Origin: Acidimicrobiales bacterium
GTDB taxonomy: Bacteria; Actinomycetota; Acidimicrobiia; Acidimicrobiales; Ilumatobacteraceae
DNA length: 8,879 bases
Direction: 5' to 3'
Assembly (NCBI GenBank): GCA_030830415.1
Contig: JAURNB010000175.1
Location: 1 to 8,879 of the forward strand
This document shows, piece after piece, positions 1 through 6,860 of the stretch. Made by a program: the position numbers and the translations under genes. How positions within the stretch are numbered: the stretch's first letter is position 1; each line of letters begins with the position of its first letter. The notes under the pieces were generated by a model. It did no database searches and was not told the origin of the DNA. It was given only the letters and a program-made list of their open reading frames with translations.

Positions 1-1587
1 CAATGTACTGGGGCTCTTTGTTGACTTTTTTGGAGCGGCTGGCGCTGTTTTCTCTGCAGACTGTTGAATAACTTTGTGAGATTTCTGTGGTGCGGCGGGA
101 ACTTTGCCTCGGTTTGTTAGCCAACCCGCAACTCCACCACGTACGAGTGCTGCACCACCCACGCCATCGAGCGCGAGCACTTCTATGACCGTGCGGTCGA
201 GGAAAACGCGGTCGTGGCTCACTACTACAACAATGCCTGGCCAGGTGTCGAGGTATTCCTCTAGTGCGCGCAGTGTGTCGAGGTCTAAGTCGTTTGTAGG
301 TTCGTCTAGCAGCAGCACATTGGGTTGTTCAACAAGTGTGAGAAGAAGTTGTAGACGTCGGCGTTCGCCACCCGACAAGGTGTGGATGGGTGCAAATTGC
401 GCGTCGCCATCGAACCAAAACTGGCGCATGAGGTTGTTGTCTTCGACAGATGGTGCACCTTTGTCACCAGCAACCGCATCACGCACGCGTTGGTTGACAT
501 TGAGGTCGCGGCCAAGTTGATCGTAGTAACCCACCTTCACTGTGCGGCCAGTTTCAATGCGGCCACTTGTAGGAGTAAGGCGCCCTGCAATGAGGTCGAG
601 CAGCGTGCTTTTCCCTGCGCCGTTAGGCCCAACAATTCCTAACCGGTCGCCAGGTTCTAATTCGTGTGTGAAAGGCGAGAGCACCAACACGCCTTCAGAT
701 GAACCACCTGATGCGGGCCATGCAAAACTCACTGCATCGAGTTCGACACCCTTCGAGCCAAGGCGCTGACTACCTAACGACAAACCAAGTTCACCTTGTC
801 GTGCAGCAGCTTCGGGGCGTTGGCTCACAATTGCTTTTGCTGCTTCGACGCGCGCTTTGGGCTTAGTTGAACGAGCAGGCGCTCCACGGCGTAACCAGGC
901 GAGTTCTTTCGTGGCCAAGTTTTTGCGCACTTGTTCATCGGTTGCAGCTTGTGCTTCGCGTTCAATGCGTGCTGCGAGATACGCCGCGTAGCCAGAGCCC
1001 GCATGTTTGCCAGCAGGTACATGCAAGTACGCCTTGCCACGATCGATTTCTAAAACTTTTGTGGTGACATGGTCGAGTACGTGGCGGTCGTGCGTGACCA
1101 AAATGAGGCCACCAGAAAAATTGGCGAGCCACTCTTCTAAATATGCAATGGCATCGAGGTCGAGGTGGTTGGTTGGTTCATCCAAAATGAGGGCATCCCA
1201 TTCGGCCACGAGAAGTTGCGCAAGAGCAACACGTTTTTGTTGCCCACCCGACAGTTCATTGGTAGGAGAGTCAAGAAGTTCCGACATGCCAAGGCGGTGC
1301 AGAGCAGCTTCACCTTTCCAACCTTCACCAACAGCATCACGCACGGAGCCTTTGGGTAACACCGGCAACTGGGGAAGAACGCCAATGCGTGCTCCACGGC
1401 CGGTGCGCACCACTCCAGCATCGGGTTCAAGTTCGCCGCTGATGATGCGCAACAAGGTGCTCTTGCCACAACCATTGAGCCCTACGACGCCAATACGGTC
1501 GCCGTCGTTCAAGGTGAGCGAAACATCGGCAAAGAGGGGTCGGTTTGGCCGCGAGGCTTTTAACCCCTGGGCATCAATCAAAATCAC
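1..1587 (-). CDS. Uup-like ABC-F ATPase, C-terminus cut by the window edge
   Basis: The reading frame is open from a GTG at 1587 to position 1, giving 529 residues; an in-frame TAG lies 12 bases upstream of that GTG. It is a soluble ABC-F protein with two nucleotide-binding domains and no membrane segments. NBD1 has Walker A GLNGCGKST (residues about 36-44), signature LSGGQ (about 110) and Walker B LILDEPTNHLD (about 136). NBD2 has GPNGAGKST (about 320), LSGGERRR (about 404) and LLLDEPTNDLD (about 426), then VVSHDR. A basic linker containing LAWLRRGAPARS (about 227) resembles Uup relatives. After NBD2 comes FLDRTV and a Lys/Ala/Pro-rich tail, as expected just before the Uup C-terminal coiled coil, which would lie outside the window. 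Family members bind ribosomes and help resolve stalled or mispositioned states, with a link to polyproline sequences. The Shine-Dalgarno site for the GTG is poor, so the start is less certain than the identity. The gene is divergent from the FG-GAP lipoprotein. Confidence 0.93.
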   Translation of the reverse strand, partial: MILIDAQGLKASRPNRPLFADVSLTLNDGDRIGVVGLNGCGKSTLLRIISGELEPDAGVVRTGRGARIGVLPQLPVLPKGSVRDAVGEGWKGEAALHRLGMSELLDSPTNELSGGQQKRVALAQLLVAEWDALILDEPTNHLDLDAIAYLEEWLANFSGGLILVTHDRHVLDHVTTKVLEIDRGKAYLHVPAGKHAGSGYAAYLAARIEREAQAATDEQVRKNLATKELAWLRRGAPARSTKPKARVEAAKAIVSQRPEAAARQGELGLSLGSQRLGSKGVELDAVSFAWPASGGSSEGVLVLSPFTHELEPGDRLGIVGPNGAGKSTLLDLIAGRLTPTSGRIETGRTVKVGYYDQLGRDLNVNQRVRDAVAGDKGAPSVEDNNLMRQFWFDGDAQFAPIHTLSGGERRRLQLLLTLVEQPNVLLLDEPTNDLDLDTLRALEEYLDTWPGIVVVVSHDRVFLDRTVIEVLALDGVGGAALVRGGVAGWLTNRGKVPAAPQKSHKVIQQSAEKTAPAAPKKSTKSPSTL

Positions 1588-1685
1588 TGGCTCAGGCTAA
1601 GGGCTAGAGCACGAGAGCGGGGGTGACTAGCACTAGGGGCCGTAAGGATCTAGTCTGAACTGAGATTTATTGACAGGGGAATACC
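1588..1685. promoter_or_regulatory. Divergent intergenic region between ABC-F and FG-GAP lipoprotein
   Basis: These 98 bases separate two divergent starts and must hold or overlap both promoters. A clear Shine-Dalgarno sequence, AGGGGA at 1675-1680, sits 5 bases before the ATG at 1686. TAGTCT at 1651-1656 fits a loose TANNNT -10 for the rightward gene, but no good -35 stands at a normal distance. TTGACA at 1670-1675 is a perfect -35 hexamer by sequence, but it overlaps the ribosome binding site and so cannot serve this start. No operator-like inverted repeat longer than 4 bp arms is visible. Confidence 0.45.
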
Positions 1686-2666
1686 ATGATTCAGCATAGT
1701 AGAAACACCGTAATCATTGCCGCTTGCGCAACTCTCACCCTCGGCGCTGTCCTCACCGCTTGCGGCGGAGGAGATAGCCGTACACGTAATGCCGAAGTCA
1801 CTACCACTCTCGACGAAAATGGCAATGCACCCAGCACCACGTTGTTCGACTGGCAGGCGGGTTCAAGCACCACAGTGGGTGAAGGCGTAACCGATTCCAC
1901 AGACCCAACGCAAAGTACCGAACCAGGAAGCGTTGACTCCACCGTTCCTGGCGAAACAACAACAACTGCAGCGGCTGTTGCCAGTAGCCAAAATGTCATT
2001 TCACCGACCGATGCTTCCGATGGTGACTCATTTGGTGGAGCAGTTGCATTGTCTGCTGATGGCAAAACACTTGCTGTTGGCGCACTGTACGACGACGTCA
2101 GTGGCAATAAAGATCAGGGCTCAGTGACAGTGTTTGGTCGATCCGGAAAATCGTGGGTAGAAGAAAAAGTTCTTGTTGCAGAAAATGGCAACGCAGAAGA
2201 TTGGTTTGGCTATTCAGTGGCATTGTCAACAGATGGCAACACGCTTGCCGTTGGCGCAGTGTATGCCGATGCAAATGGCAACAAAGATGAAGGTGCTGTT
2301 TCGGTGTTTGCGCGTAGTGGCGGCGCATGGGCACTACAGAAAACATTGAATATCTCTGGTGGAACTGCCGGCGATCTCTTTGGTTATGCCGTAGCACTCT
2401 CGGCTGATGGCAGCACACTTGCTGTTGGCGCCATTAGTGACGACGTGAATGCAAATGTCGACCAAGGTTCAGTGTCGGTCTTTGCTCGCACGGGGTCTGC
2501 TTGGAAAGAACAACAAGTCATCACGCTCGACAACGGTGCAGCTAGTGGCAACTTTGGTTGGTCGGTGTCACTTTCTACCGACGGCAACACACTTGCTGCT
2601 GGCGGGCCAAACCAAGGTGCAGGTAAAGCGGCTGTGTTTACCCGCAGCGGCGGTACCTGGTCGTAG
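1686..2666 (+). CDS. FG-GAP-repeat lipoprotein (four-blade beta-propeller-like)
   Basis: A 326-residue exported protein. The N-terminus has a short polar head, a hydrophobic core and the lipobox VLTAC, with Cys26 as the predicted lipidated residue, so it is probably anchored to the outer face of the cytoplasmic membrane. Residues about 30-100 form a Thr/Ser/Pro/Gly-rich linker. Residues about 104-326 hold four copies of an FG-GAP type repeat: a (D/N)xFG element, then ALS(A/T)DGxTLAVGA, an Asp-rich loop such as DDVSGNKDQG, and SVxVFxRSGxxW. The phenylalanines of the FG elements fall at residues 116, 174, 232 and 290. The protein stops right after the Trp-Ser of blade four. Such repeats form propeller blades in surface or adhesion-type proteins; the ligand here is unknown. 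The ATG at 1686 has a good Shine-Dalgarno site. The stop codon lies 2 bases from the stop of the convergent ABC-F gene. Confidence 0.9.
   Translation: MIQHSRNTVIIAACATLTLGAVLTACGGGDSRTRNAEVTTTLDENGNAPSTTLFDWQAGSSTTVGEGVTDSTDPTQSTEPGSVDSTVPGETTTTAAAVASSQNVISPTDASDGDSFGGAVALSADGKTLAVGALYDDVSGNKDQGSVTVFGRSGKSWVEEKVLVAENGNAEDWFGYSVALSTDGNTLAVGAVYADANGNKDEGAVSVFARSGGAWALQKTLNISGGTAGDLFGYAVALSADGSTLAVGAISDDVNANVDQGSVSVFARTGSAWKEQQVITLDNGAASGNFGWSVSLSTDGNTLAAGGPNQGAGKAAVFTRSGGTWS
1995..2663 (+). repeat. Four tandem 58-residue (174-bp) FG-GAP repeats
   Basis: The coding sequence carries four tandem copies of one blade unit with an exact 58-residue spacing between equivalent FG phenylalanines. Copies 1-3 share the full Asp-rich loop (YDDVSGNKDQG, YADANGNKDEG, SDDVNANVDQG). 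Copy 4 has a shortened loop (GPNQGAGKA), lacks the aspartates and has Asn in place of the Asp before FG. The DNA copies are diverged, so this is an old duplication rather than recent slippage. Confidence 0.88.
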
Positions 2667-2668
2667 TT

Positions 2669-4339
2669 TCACGCAGTAAGAGGTTTGGCTAATCGCACTT
2701 GAGCAAGTTGCTCTGGTGCGGCTAAGCCAGTAATTGCGACGTCGTAATCGGGTAATGCGTACACCGCGCCGTCGTCGGTAATCATGATGAAGCGGTCGAA
2801 TTGAGCAAGAAAAGTACGGTCGTGGCTCACTGCAATTACTGTGCCTTCAAACCCATCAAGCGCACGTTCGAGTGCTTCTGACGACTCGATGTCGAGGTTG
2901 TCGGTGGGTTCATCGAGCAGCAACACATTGTGGCCGGCAAGTTCGAGCGACAAAATTTCTAAGCGCGCTTTTTGCCCGCCAGATAATGTTTGGAACTCTT
3001 GCCGGGCATTGTTACGCAGGCCGTAGCGCGCAAGAGCACGCATTGACTTTTCTTCCTCAATGAGTTTGTCGCGGACAATGTCGATACAGGTACGGCCACG
3101 AAACTCTGGGCGGTCGTTAATTTGGGTAAACATTCCCACCGAAGTGCGCGGTCCAAAAGTAATTGTTCCGCTCAAGTCTTCTTCTTTGCCAAACAATGCG
3201 TTGAGCAAATGGGTTTTCCCGGTTCCGTTGGGGCCAATGAGCCCAACGCGCTCACCAAAATGTACTTCTTCGGAAAAGGGAAGAAAGAGGTTGCCAATAG
3301 AAACATCTTCAAACTTCACCACACGTCGAGCGGAGTCGGCACCACGGAAGCGAACATGAATTTGTTGGTCGGGAACCGGCGGTGGTGGAGGGCCCGCAGC
3401 AACAAATTTTTCCCAGCGGGTTTCAGCACCGTTTGCCTTTGTTGCGTTCTTGAAGTTTTGAGCGGCGCGCTGTTTCATAATTTTCATGTGATGAAAGAGG
3501 CGACGTTCTTCATCATTCCAGCGCTTCAGGTCGTCACCAAGGAGCTCTTGTCGCTTGGCGCGCGCTTCGGGGAACGTGAGGTACGAACCTCCATGGCTCC
3601 AGCACCCCGAACCTTCAATGACAATAATTTTGGTAGCAACACGCTCCAGCAGTGTGCGGTCATGGCTCACCATGAGAATGGTGGAACGACATTTTTTAAT
3701 TTCCTCTTCGAGCCAACCACGTGTGGGGATGTCGAGATAGTTGTCGGGCTCGTCAAGTAAAAGCACATCGGCACCCGAAGTGAGAAGTAGGTCGAGCACC
3801 AATCGCTTGCGTTCGCCGCCGGAAAGTTCCGATACCAAGCGTCGTGAGAAATCATCAACCGGAGTTTTCACGCTGCGCTGTGCCGCTGCTTGCCAGTCAG
3901 ACTCCAATTCGTATCCGCCAAGGTCGCCCCAGTCGCCAAGTGCTGTGGCATAACCCATGCCGTCGTCGGTGCCGTCGGCTAATGCTTTTTCTGCTGCAAT
4001 GAGAGCGCGACCCGCAGTGCGCAAATGTTTTGGAGCTACTTCAACAAGCATCTCGCGCAATGTGTCGTTGGGGTTCGACATGCCCACTTCTTGGGTCATG
4101 GTGAGCATGGTGCCATTCACCGTGTACTCGCCGTCGTCGGCCTCGATGACCTGCGACAAGATACGCAATATCGTGCTTTTCCCAACACCGTTGGCCCCCA
4201 CAATTGCCGCATGTTCACCTGGAGCAACACCAAAGCTGACATCGAAAAATAACTGATCGGCCCCTGGTGGGGCATAGGCCAACTCTGAAACGACGATGCT
4301 GCTCACAGGAGTATTCTTGCTGACGTAAGGGGTTCTCAC
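2669..4339 (-). CDS. ABC-F ATPase, actinobacterial subfamily with DEPDNYLD motif
   Basis: A 556-residue soluble protein with two ATP-binding domains. NBD1: Walker A GANGVGKST (48-56), LSGGE (172-176), Walker B LLLDEPDNYLD (193-203) and SHD (225-227). NBD2: GPNGTGKT (369-376), LSGGQ (452-456), LLLDEPTDNLD (473-483) and SHD (505-507). The basic inter-domain linker (about 255-330) is the part that contacts P-site tRNA in ABC-F proteins, and it ends in five consecutive prolines (317-321). DEPDNYLD and DEPTDNLD replace the usual DEPTNHLD; from memory this pair marks an actinobacterial ABC-F group that includes mycobacterial Rv1473, annotated as macrolide resistance-like. Both catalytic glutamates are present, so it should hydrolyse ATP. 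Whether it protects against an antibiotic or is a housekeeping factor cannot be told from sequence. The GTG at 4339 gives the longest frame; a second GTG at 4306 (residue 12), just before SSIVVSEL, is an equally plausible start. Neither has a good Shine-Dalgarno site. Confidence 0.93.
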   Translation of the reverse strand: MRTPYVSKNTPVSSIVVSELAYAPPGADQLFFDVSFGVAPGEHAAIVGANGVGKSTILRILSQVIEADDGEYTVNGTMLTMTQEVGMSNPNDTLREMLVEVAPKHLRTAGRALIAAEKALADGTDDGMGYATALGDWGDLGGYELESDWQAAAQRSVKTPVDDFSRRLVSELSGGERKRLVLDLLLTSGADVLLLDEPDNYLDIPTRGWLEEEIKKCRSTILMVSHDRTLLERVATKIIVIEGSGCWSHGGSYLTFPEARAKRQELLGDDLKRWNDEERRLFHHMKIMKQRAAQNFKNATKANGAETRWEKFVAAGPPPPPVPDQQIHVRFRGADSARRVVKFEDVSIGNLFLPFSEEVHFGERVGLIGPNGTGKTHLLNALFGKEEDLSGTITFGPRTSVGMFTQINDRPEFRGRTCIDIVRDKLIEEEKSMRALARYGLRNNARQEFQTLSGGQKARLEILSLELAGHNVLLLDEPTDNLDIESSEALERALDGFEGTVIAVSHDRTFLAQFDRFIMITDDGAVYALPDYDVAITGLAAPEQLAQVRLAKPLTA

Positions 4340-4373
4340 ACTTTTTTACACATATTGAGTCGGGGGGCAAAAT
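4340..4373. promoter_or_regulatory. Very short divergent gap with the kinase-like gene's RBS
   Basis: Only 34 bases separate the annotated starts of the divergent ABC-F and phosphotransferase genes. A run of six G at 4362-4367 lies 6 bases before the ATG at 4374 and can serve as its Shine-Dalgarno site. The rest is A/T-rich. Two back-to-back promoters do not fit here, so at least one must lie inside a neighbouring coding region, or the ABC-F gene starts at 4306, which widens the gap to 67 bases. Confidence 0.5.
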
Positions 4374-5423
4374 ATGACTACGCCAATTTCAATGAGCGAC
4401 GTCTCGAGTGAGTGGCTCAGCACGGTTTTGGGCAGCGATGTAACACTTCTGCACAGTGAACCGGTGGGAGCAGGAGTTGGATTTTTAGGGCAACTGTCAC
4501 GTGTCCATATTTCTTCAGGGCACTTACCCGAAACACTCATTGTGAAGTTGCCCACAACCGACCCTGGCGGACAGATGATGGGTGAAATGATGGGCGTTTG
4601 GGAACGTGAGCATCGTTTCTACACAGAAGTTGCTCCTCGTATTACTGCAATGCGTATTCCGCAATGTTTCTATTCGACTGCTCAACCGTATGCCTTAATT
4701 TTAGAAGACATGGCGCCGGCACAGTCTGGTGACCAAGTACTTGGCCCTACTGCACAACAAGCGCGCGATGCTGTAGCTGCAGCTGCGCGTCTACACAGTG
4801 CCTGGTTTAATACACCAGAAGTTCATGAACTCACGTGGATGCCTGATATCTCTGACCCAATGACAGCAACGGTCGGCGAGATGTTTGCTATTGGTTGGCC
4901 AATATTTTTAGAGCGTTATGAGAGCACTTTGCCATCTCGTGTTTTACGGTGGTGTGAAGAATTCGCACCGCGTATTACGCAGTGGATTGGGTCATATTCA
5001 ACTTGGCCTGTCACCTTGTGTCATGGCGACTATCGACTTGACAATATGTTCTTTGGTGCCGATGGAACATTTGGTCTCATCGATTGGCAGATGGCAATGC
5101 GTGCGCCGAGTACGACAGATTTGGTGTACTTCATTGGGACAAATTTGCCGACCGAGATGCGTCGTGAGATGCAAGATGAGTTGATTCAACGCTATGTAGA
5201 TGGTCTGGAGCAGGGAGGCGTGCCAAAGGAGTGGGCAAATGTCGACAAAATTGTGCGCGGACTCACCGAGGGCGTGCTCTTTTATTGCACATCATTTGGT
5301 GCCAGCATCCTCACCTTTGACCCTGCAAATGAACGCGGGGCAGCACTGATGGACTCACTTGTACGACGTGCATTTAGCGCTGCCGATGATTTGTCGGCTG
5401 GCCATGTATTTGGCTTTGCGTAG
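4374..5423 (+). CDS. Phosphotransferase of the APH / ecdysteroid-kinase-like family
   Basis: A 349-residue cytosolic protein with a protein-kinase-like fold. The N-lobe has a Gly-rich segment VGAGVGFLGQ (31-40), a probable ATP-binding lysine in IVKLP (Lys58) and a conserved WEREHRFY segment (76-83) carrying the likely partner glutamate. The catalytic loop is LCHGDYRLDN (215-224), with Asp219 as the likely base and Asn224 as a metal ligand. GLIDWQ (234-239) supplies the metal-binding Asp237 that replaces the DFG motif. The WEREHRFY context and short total length fit the EcKinase-like branch of the choline/aminoglycoside kinase superfamily, which phosphorylates hydroxyl groups of small molecules, rather than a classical antibiotic-resistance APH. 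The substrate is unknown. In actinobacteria such genes often lie near lipid or steroid catabolism genes; here the neighbours are a carotenoid oxygenase and a CoA-transferase, which is compatible but not proof. The ATG has a G-rich ribosome binding site. Confidence 0.86.
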   Translation: MTTPISMSDVSSEWLSTVLGSDVTLLHSEPVGAGVGFLGQLSRVHISSGHLPETLIVKLPTTDPGGQMMGEMMGVWEREHRFYTEVAPRITAMRIPQCFYSTAQPYALILEDMAPAQSGDQVLGPTAQQARDAVAAAARLHSAWFNTPEVHELTWMPDISDPMTATVGEMFAIGWPIFLERYESTLPSRVLRWCEEFAPRITQWIGSYSTWPVTLCHGDYRLDNMFFGADGTFGLIDWQMAMRAPSTTDLVYFIGTNLPTEMRREMQDELIQRYVDGLEQGGVPKEWANVDKIVRGLTEGVLFYCTSFGASILTFDPANERGAALMDSLVRRAFSAADDLSAGHVFGFA

Positions 5424-5426
5424 CTT

Positions 5427-6794
5427 TTAGTTGGCGACGCTTGCGTCGACCCAGCTGCCATGGAAGCCGAAAGGCACGCGTGGCAAATGCACGCTGGCAA
5501 CTGGTTCTTGGCTCATGGTCTGTGCATCGAAAATCACAAAGTCTGAGGTGTTCTTGGCCTTGTCGAATACATAGGTCATGAGATAGCCGTCGTCTTCTGA
5601 CGATGGATTCTCTGCTGGCACGAAGACGGCTTCGCCAGGTGAGCGACCCTTGCCAAGTTCAATTGATGTGCGAGCACCAGTGACGCGGTCGTATTTGATA
5701 ATTGCACCCGGGTCGTCAAGCGGCGAATCAGAGCCACCAAGCTCTGGTGCAGACATTTCATAACCGAAGCGATGTTTGCGCCCAATGACAGAATCGGCAA
5801 CGCGAGGGAACTCACCTGGGCGATCGTCTACTTGCTCTTCAGACACTTTGCCCGTTTTGGTATTGATGACCCAACGCCACAGAACTGGTGGTGGGAAGTC
5901 CATTGCGCCATCGCGCCAAATATGTGAGAAGCGTGCAACGTCGATGACGATGTTGTCGCCTTCTTCATACGAGTTCATGGGGTGAAACACGTAGCACGGG
6001 TTGATGTCGAACCATTTCACATCGGCATCGGCACCGTCACGTGGCATCACGCCAAGGCGGGCGGGGTAGTTGTCGTCCCAGTGAATAGGAAGTTCGCCGC
6101 GCATTGCCATTTCAAGGTCGAACACTGCAGGGAGGTCCATGAAGATGACGTAGTTCTCGGTGACGTTGAAGTCGTGCATCATGGTGGGCCCGCCCACAGT
6201 GATGACAGTGTTCTGCACCATTTCACCAGTTGGTGAAACGCGGAGATATGTGAGGTATGGCTCAAGGAAGTAATAGCCGAACGCGAGCATTTCGCCAGTG
6301 AGTGGGCAGATCTTGGGGTGTGCGGTAAATGAACCGGTGAGTTTGCCATTGAAGTTGGTGGGCCCAACAGTGTTCAAGTCGCCATCGAGTACGTAAGGAA
6401 AGTGACCCTCTTCAAGCGCAAGAAATTTTCCGGCGTGACCAAAAATGTGGGTGTTGGCTTTCGACATCGCCATGTCGCCAAGACCAGTGTCCATGTCGAG
6501 AATGTTGCGCGATGGGTCGGTGATGTAAGGAGTTTGTACGTAACGGTTGCGATACCACTGTGCCTTTCCTTCACGCAAACGCACGCCATGAATCATGCCG
6601 TCACCAAGAAAGGGGTGATCGCTCATTCCGGTAATGGGGTTTGCGCCATTGCGTAAATAACGGCCATCGAGATGTGCAGGAATAGTGCCGGTGACTTTGA
6701 GATCGGTGAGTGTGAGTTCTTCTTGAACTGGAGCTCCATTGCCACGCAAGTGTGGCGGAACACCATTGGCAGAAACATTGTCGATAACAGCCAT
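5427..6794 (-). CDS. Carotenoid oxygenase (RPE65/CCD family, lignostilbene-dioxygenase-like)
   Basis: A 455-residue non-haem iron(II) dioxygenase that should split a conjugated double bond of an apocarotenoid or stilbene-type substrate into two carbonyl products. The four iron-ligand histidines are all visible: H159 (TAHPKI), H207 (MHDFNV), H271 (FHPMNSYE) and H445 (GFHGSW). Three second-sphere glutamates of the family are also present: E129 (ALEEGHFPY), E328 (GEFPRV) and E388 (GEAVFVP). The N-terminal blade signature RYLRNGANP is typical. Length matches the family, there is no signal peptide, and the enzyme is expected to be cytosolic or peripherally membrane-bound. I chose the ATG at 6794 over the upstream in-frame TTG at 6818 because AAGGGGG lies just upstream of the ATG on the minus strand. 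No carotenoid biosynthesis gene is in the window, so sequence alone cannot separate carotenoid from lignostilbene cleavage. The gene lies 66 bases downstream of the small lipoprotein gene on the same strand and may share its transcript. Confidence 0.93.
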   Translation of the reverse strand: MAVIDNVSANGVPPHLRGNGAPVQEELTLTDLKVTGTIPAHLDGRYLRNGANPITGMSDHPFLGDGMIHGVRLREGKAQWYRNRYVQTPYITDPSRNILDMDTGLGDMAMSKANTHIFGHAGKFLALEEGHFPYVLDGDLNTVGPTNFNGKLTGSFTAHPKICPLTGEMLAFGYYFLEPYLTYLRVSPTGEMVQNTVITVGGPTMMHDFNVTENYVIFMDLPAVFDLEMAMRGELPIHWDDNYPARLGVMPRDGADADVKWFDINPCYVFHPMNSYEEGDNIVIDVARFSHIWRDGAMDFPPPVLWRWVINTKTGKVSEEQVDDRPGEFPRVADSVIGRKHRFGYEMSAPELGGSDSPLDDPGAIIKYDRVTGARTSIELGKGRSPGEAVFVPAENPSSEDDGYLMTYVFDKAKNTSDFVIFDAQTMSQEPVASVHLPRVPFGFHGSWVDASVAN

Positions 6795-6860
6795 AATGGC
6801 CCCCTTGACTACCAGCAAGATCCCCCATGGACTTGCTGTGTGGTTACATTAGTCGCAATT
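6795..6860 (-). promoter_or_regulatory. Gap upstream of carotenoid oxygenase with a 7-bp inverted repeat
   Basis: Sixty-six bases lie between two co-oriented minus-strand genes. They hold a perfect inverted repeat, CAGCAAG at 6813-6819 and CTTGCTG at 6832-6838, with a 12-base loop. On the minus strand a loose -10, TAATGT (6851-6846), stands about 8 bases before the repeat and AAGGGGG follows it as the ribosome binding site. The repeat could be an operator at the start of the oxygenase transcript or a hairpin behind the lipoprotein gene. No T-run follows it, so it does not look like an intrinsic terminator. The -35 is weak. Confidence 0.4.

Noticed and set aside
1007..1600. Long plus-strand open frame opposite the Uup-like gene
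   Set aside because: The minus strand encodes all ABC-F motifs across this stretch without interruption. The plus-strand peptide is Ser/Arg/Pro-rich with no recognisable domain and is a shadow frame.
1670..1675. TTGACA as a -35 box
   Set aside because: It overlaps the Shine-Dalgarno site of the FG-GAP gene and any matching -10 would lie inside the coding region.
1691..2107. Minus-strand open frame opposite the FG-GAP lipoprotein N-terminus
   Set aside because: The plus strand shows a lipoprotein signal and repeats; the minus frame is an antisense reflection of the Thr/Ser-rich linker.
3122..3760. 212-codon plus-strand open frame opposite the second ABC-F gene
   Set aside because: It lies wholly inside a well-supported minus-strand ABC-F gene and has no domain features or ribosome binding site of note.
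4374..5423. Classical aminoglycoside-resistance phosphotransferase
   Set aside because: The HGDxxxxN and IDWQ motifs are shared by the whole superfamily. The overall sequence looks like the ecdysteroid-kinase-like branch and there is no mobile or resistance context.
6795..6818. Upstream TTG start for the carotenoid oxygenase, adding 8 residues
   Set aside because: The ATG at 6794 has AAGGGGG just upstream, and that Shine-Dalgarno site would fall inside the coding region if TTG were used.
6813..6838. Intrinsic terminator behind the small lipoprotein gene
   Set aside because: The 7-bp stem has a 12-base loop and no T-run follows on the minus strand, so it does not fit a standard terminator.
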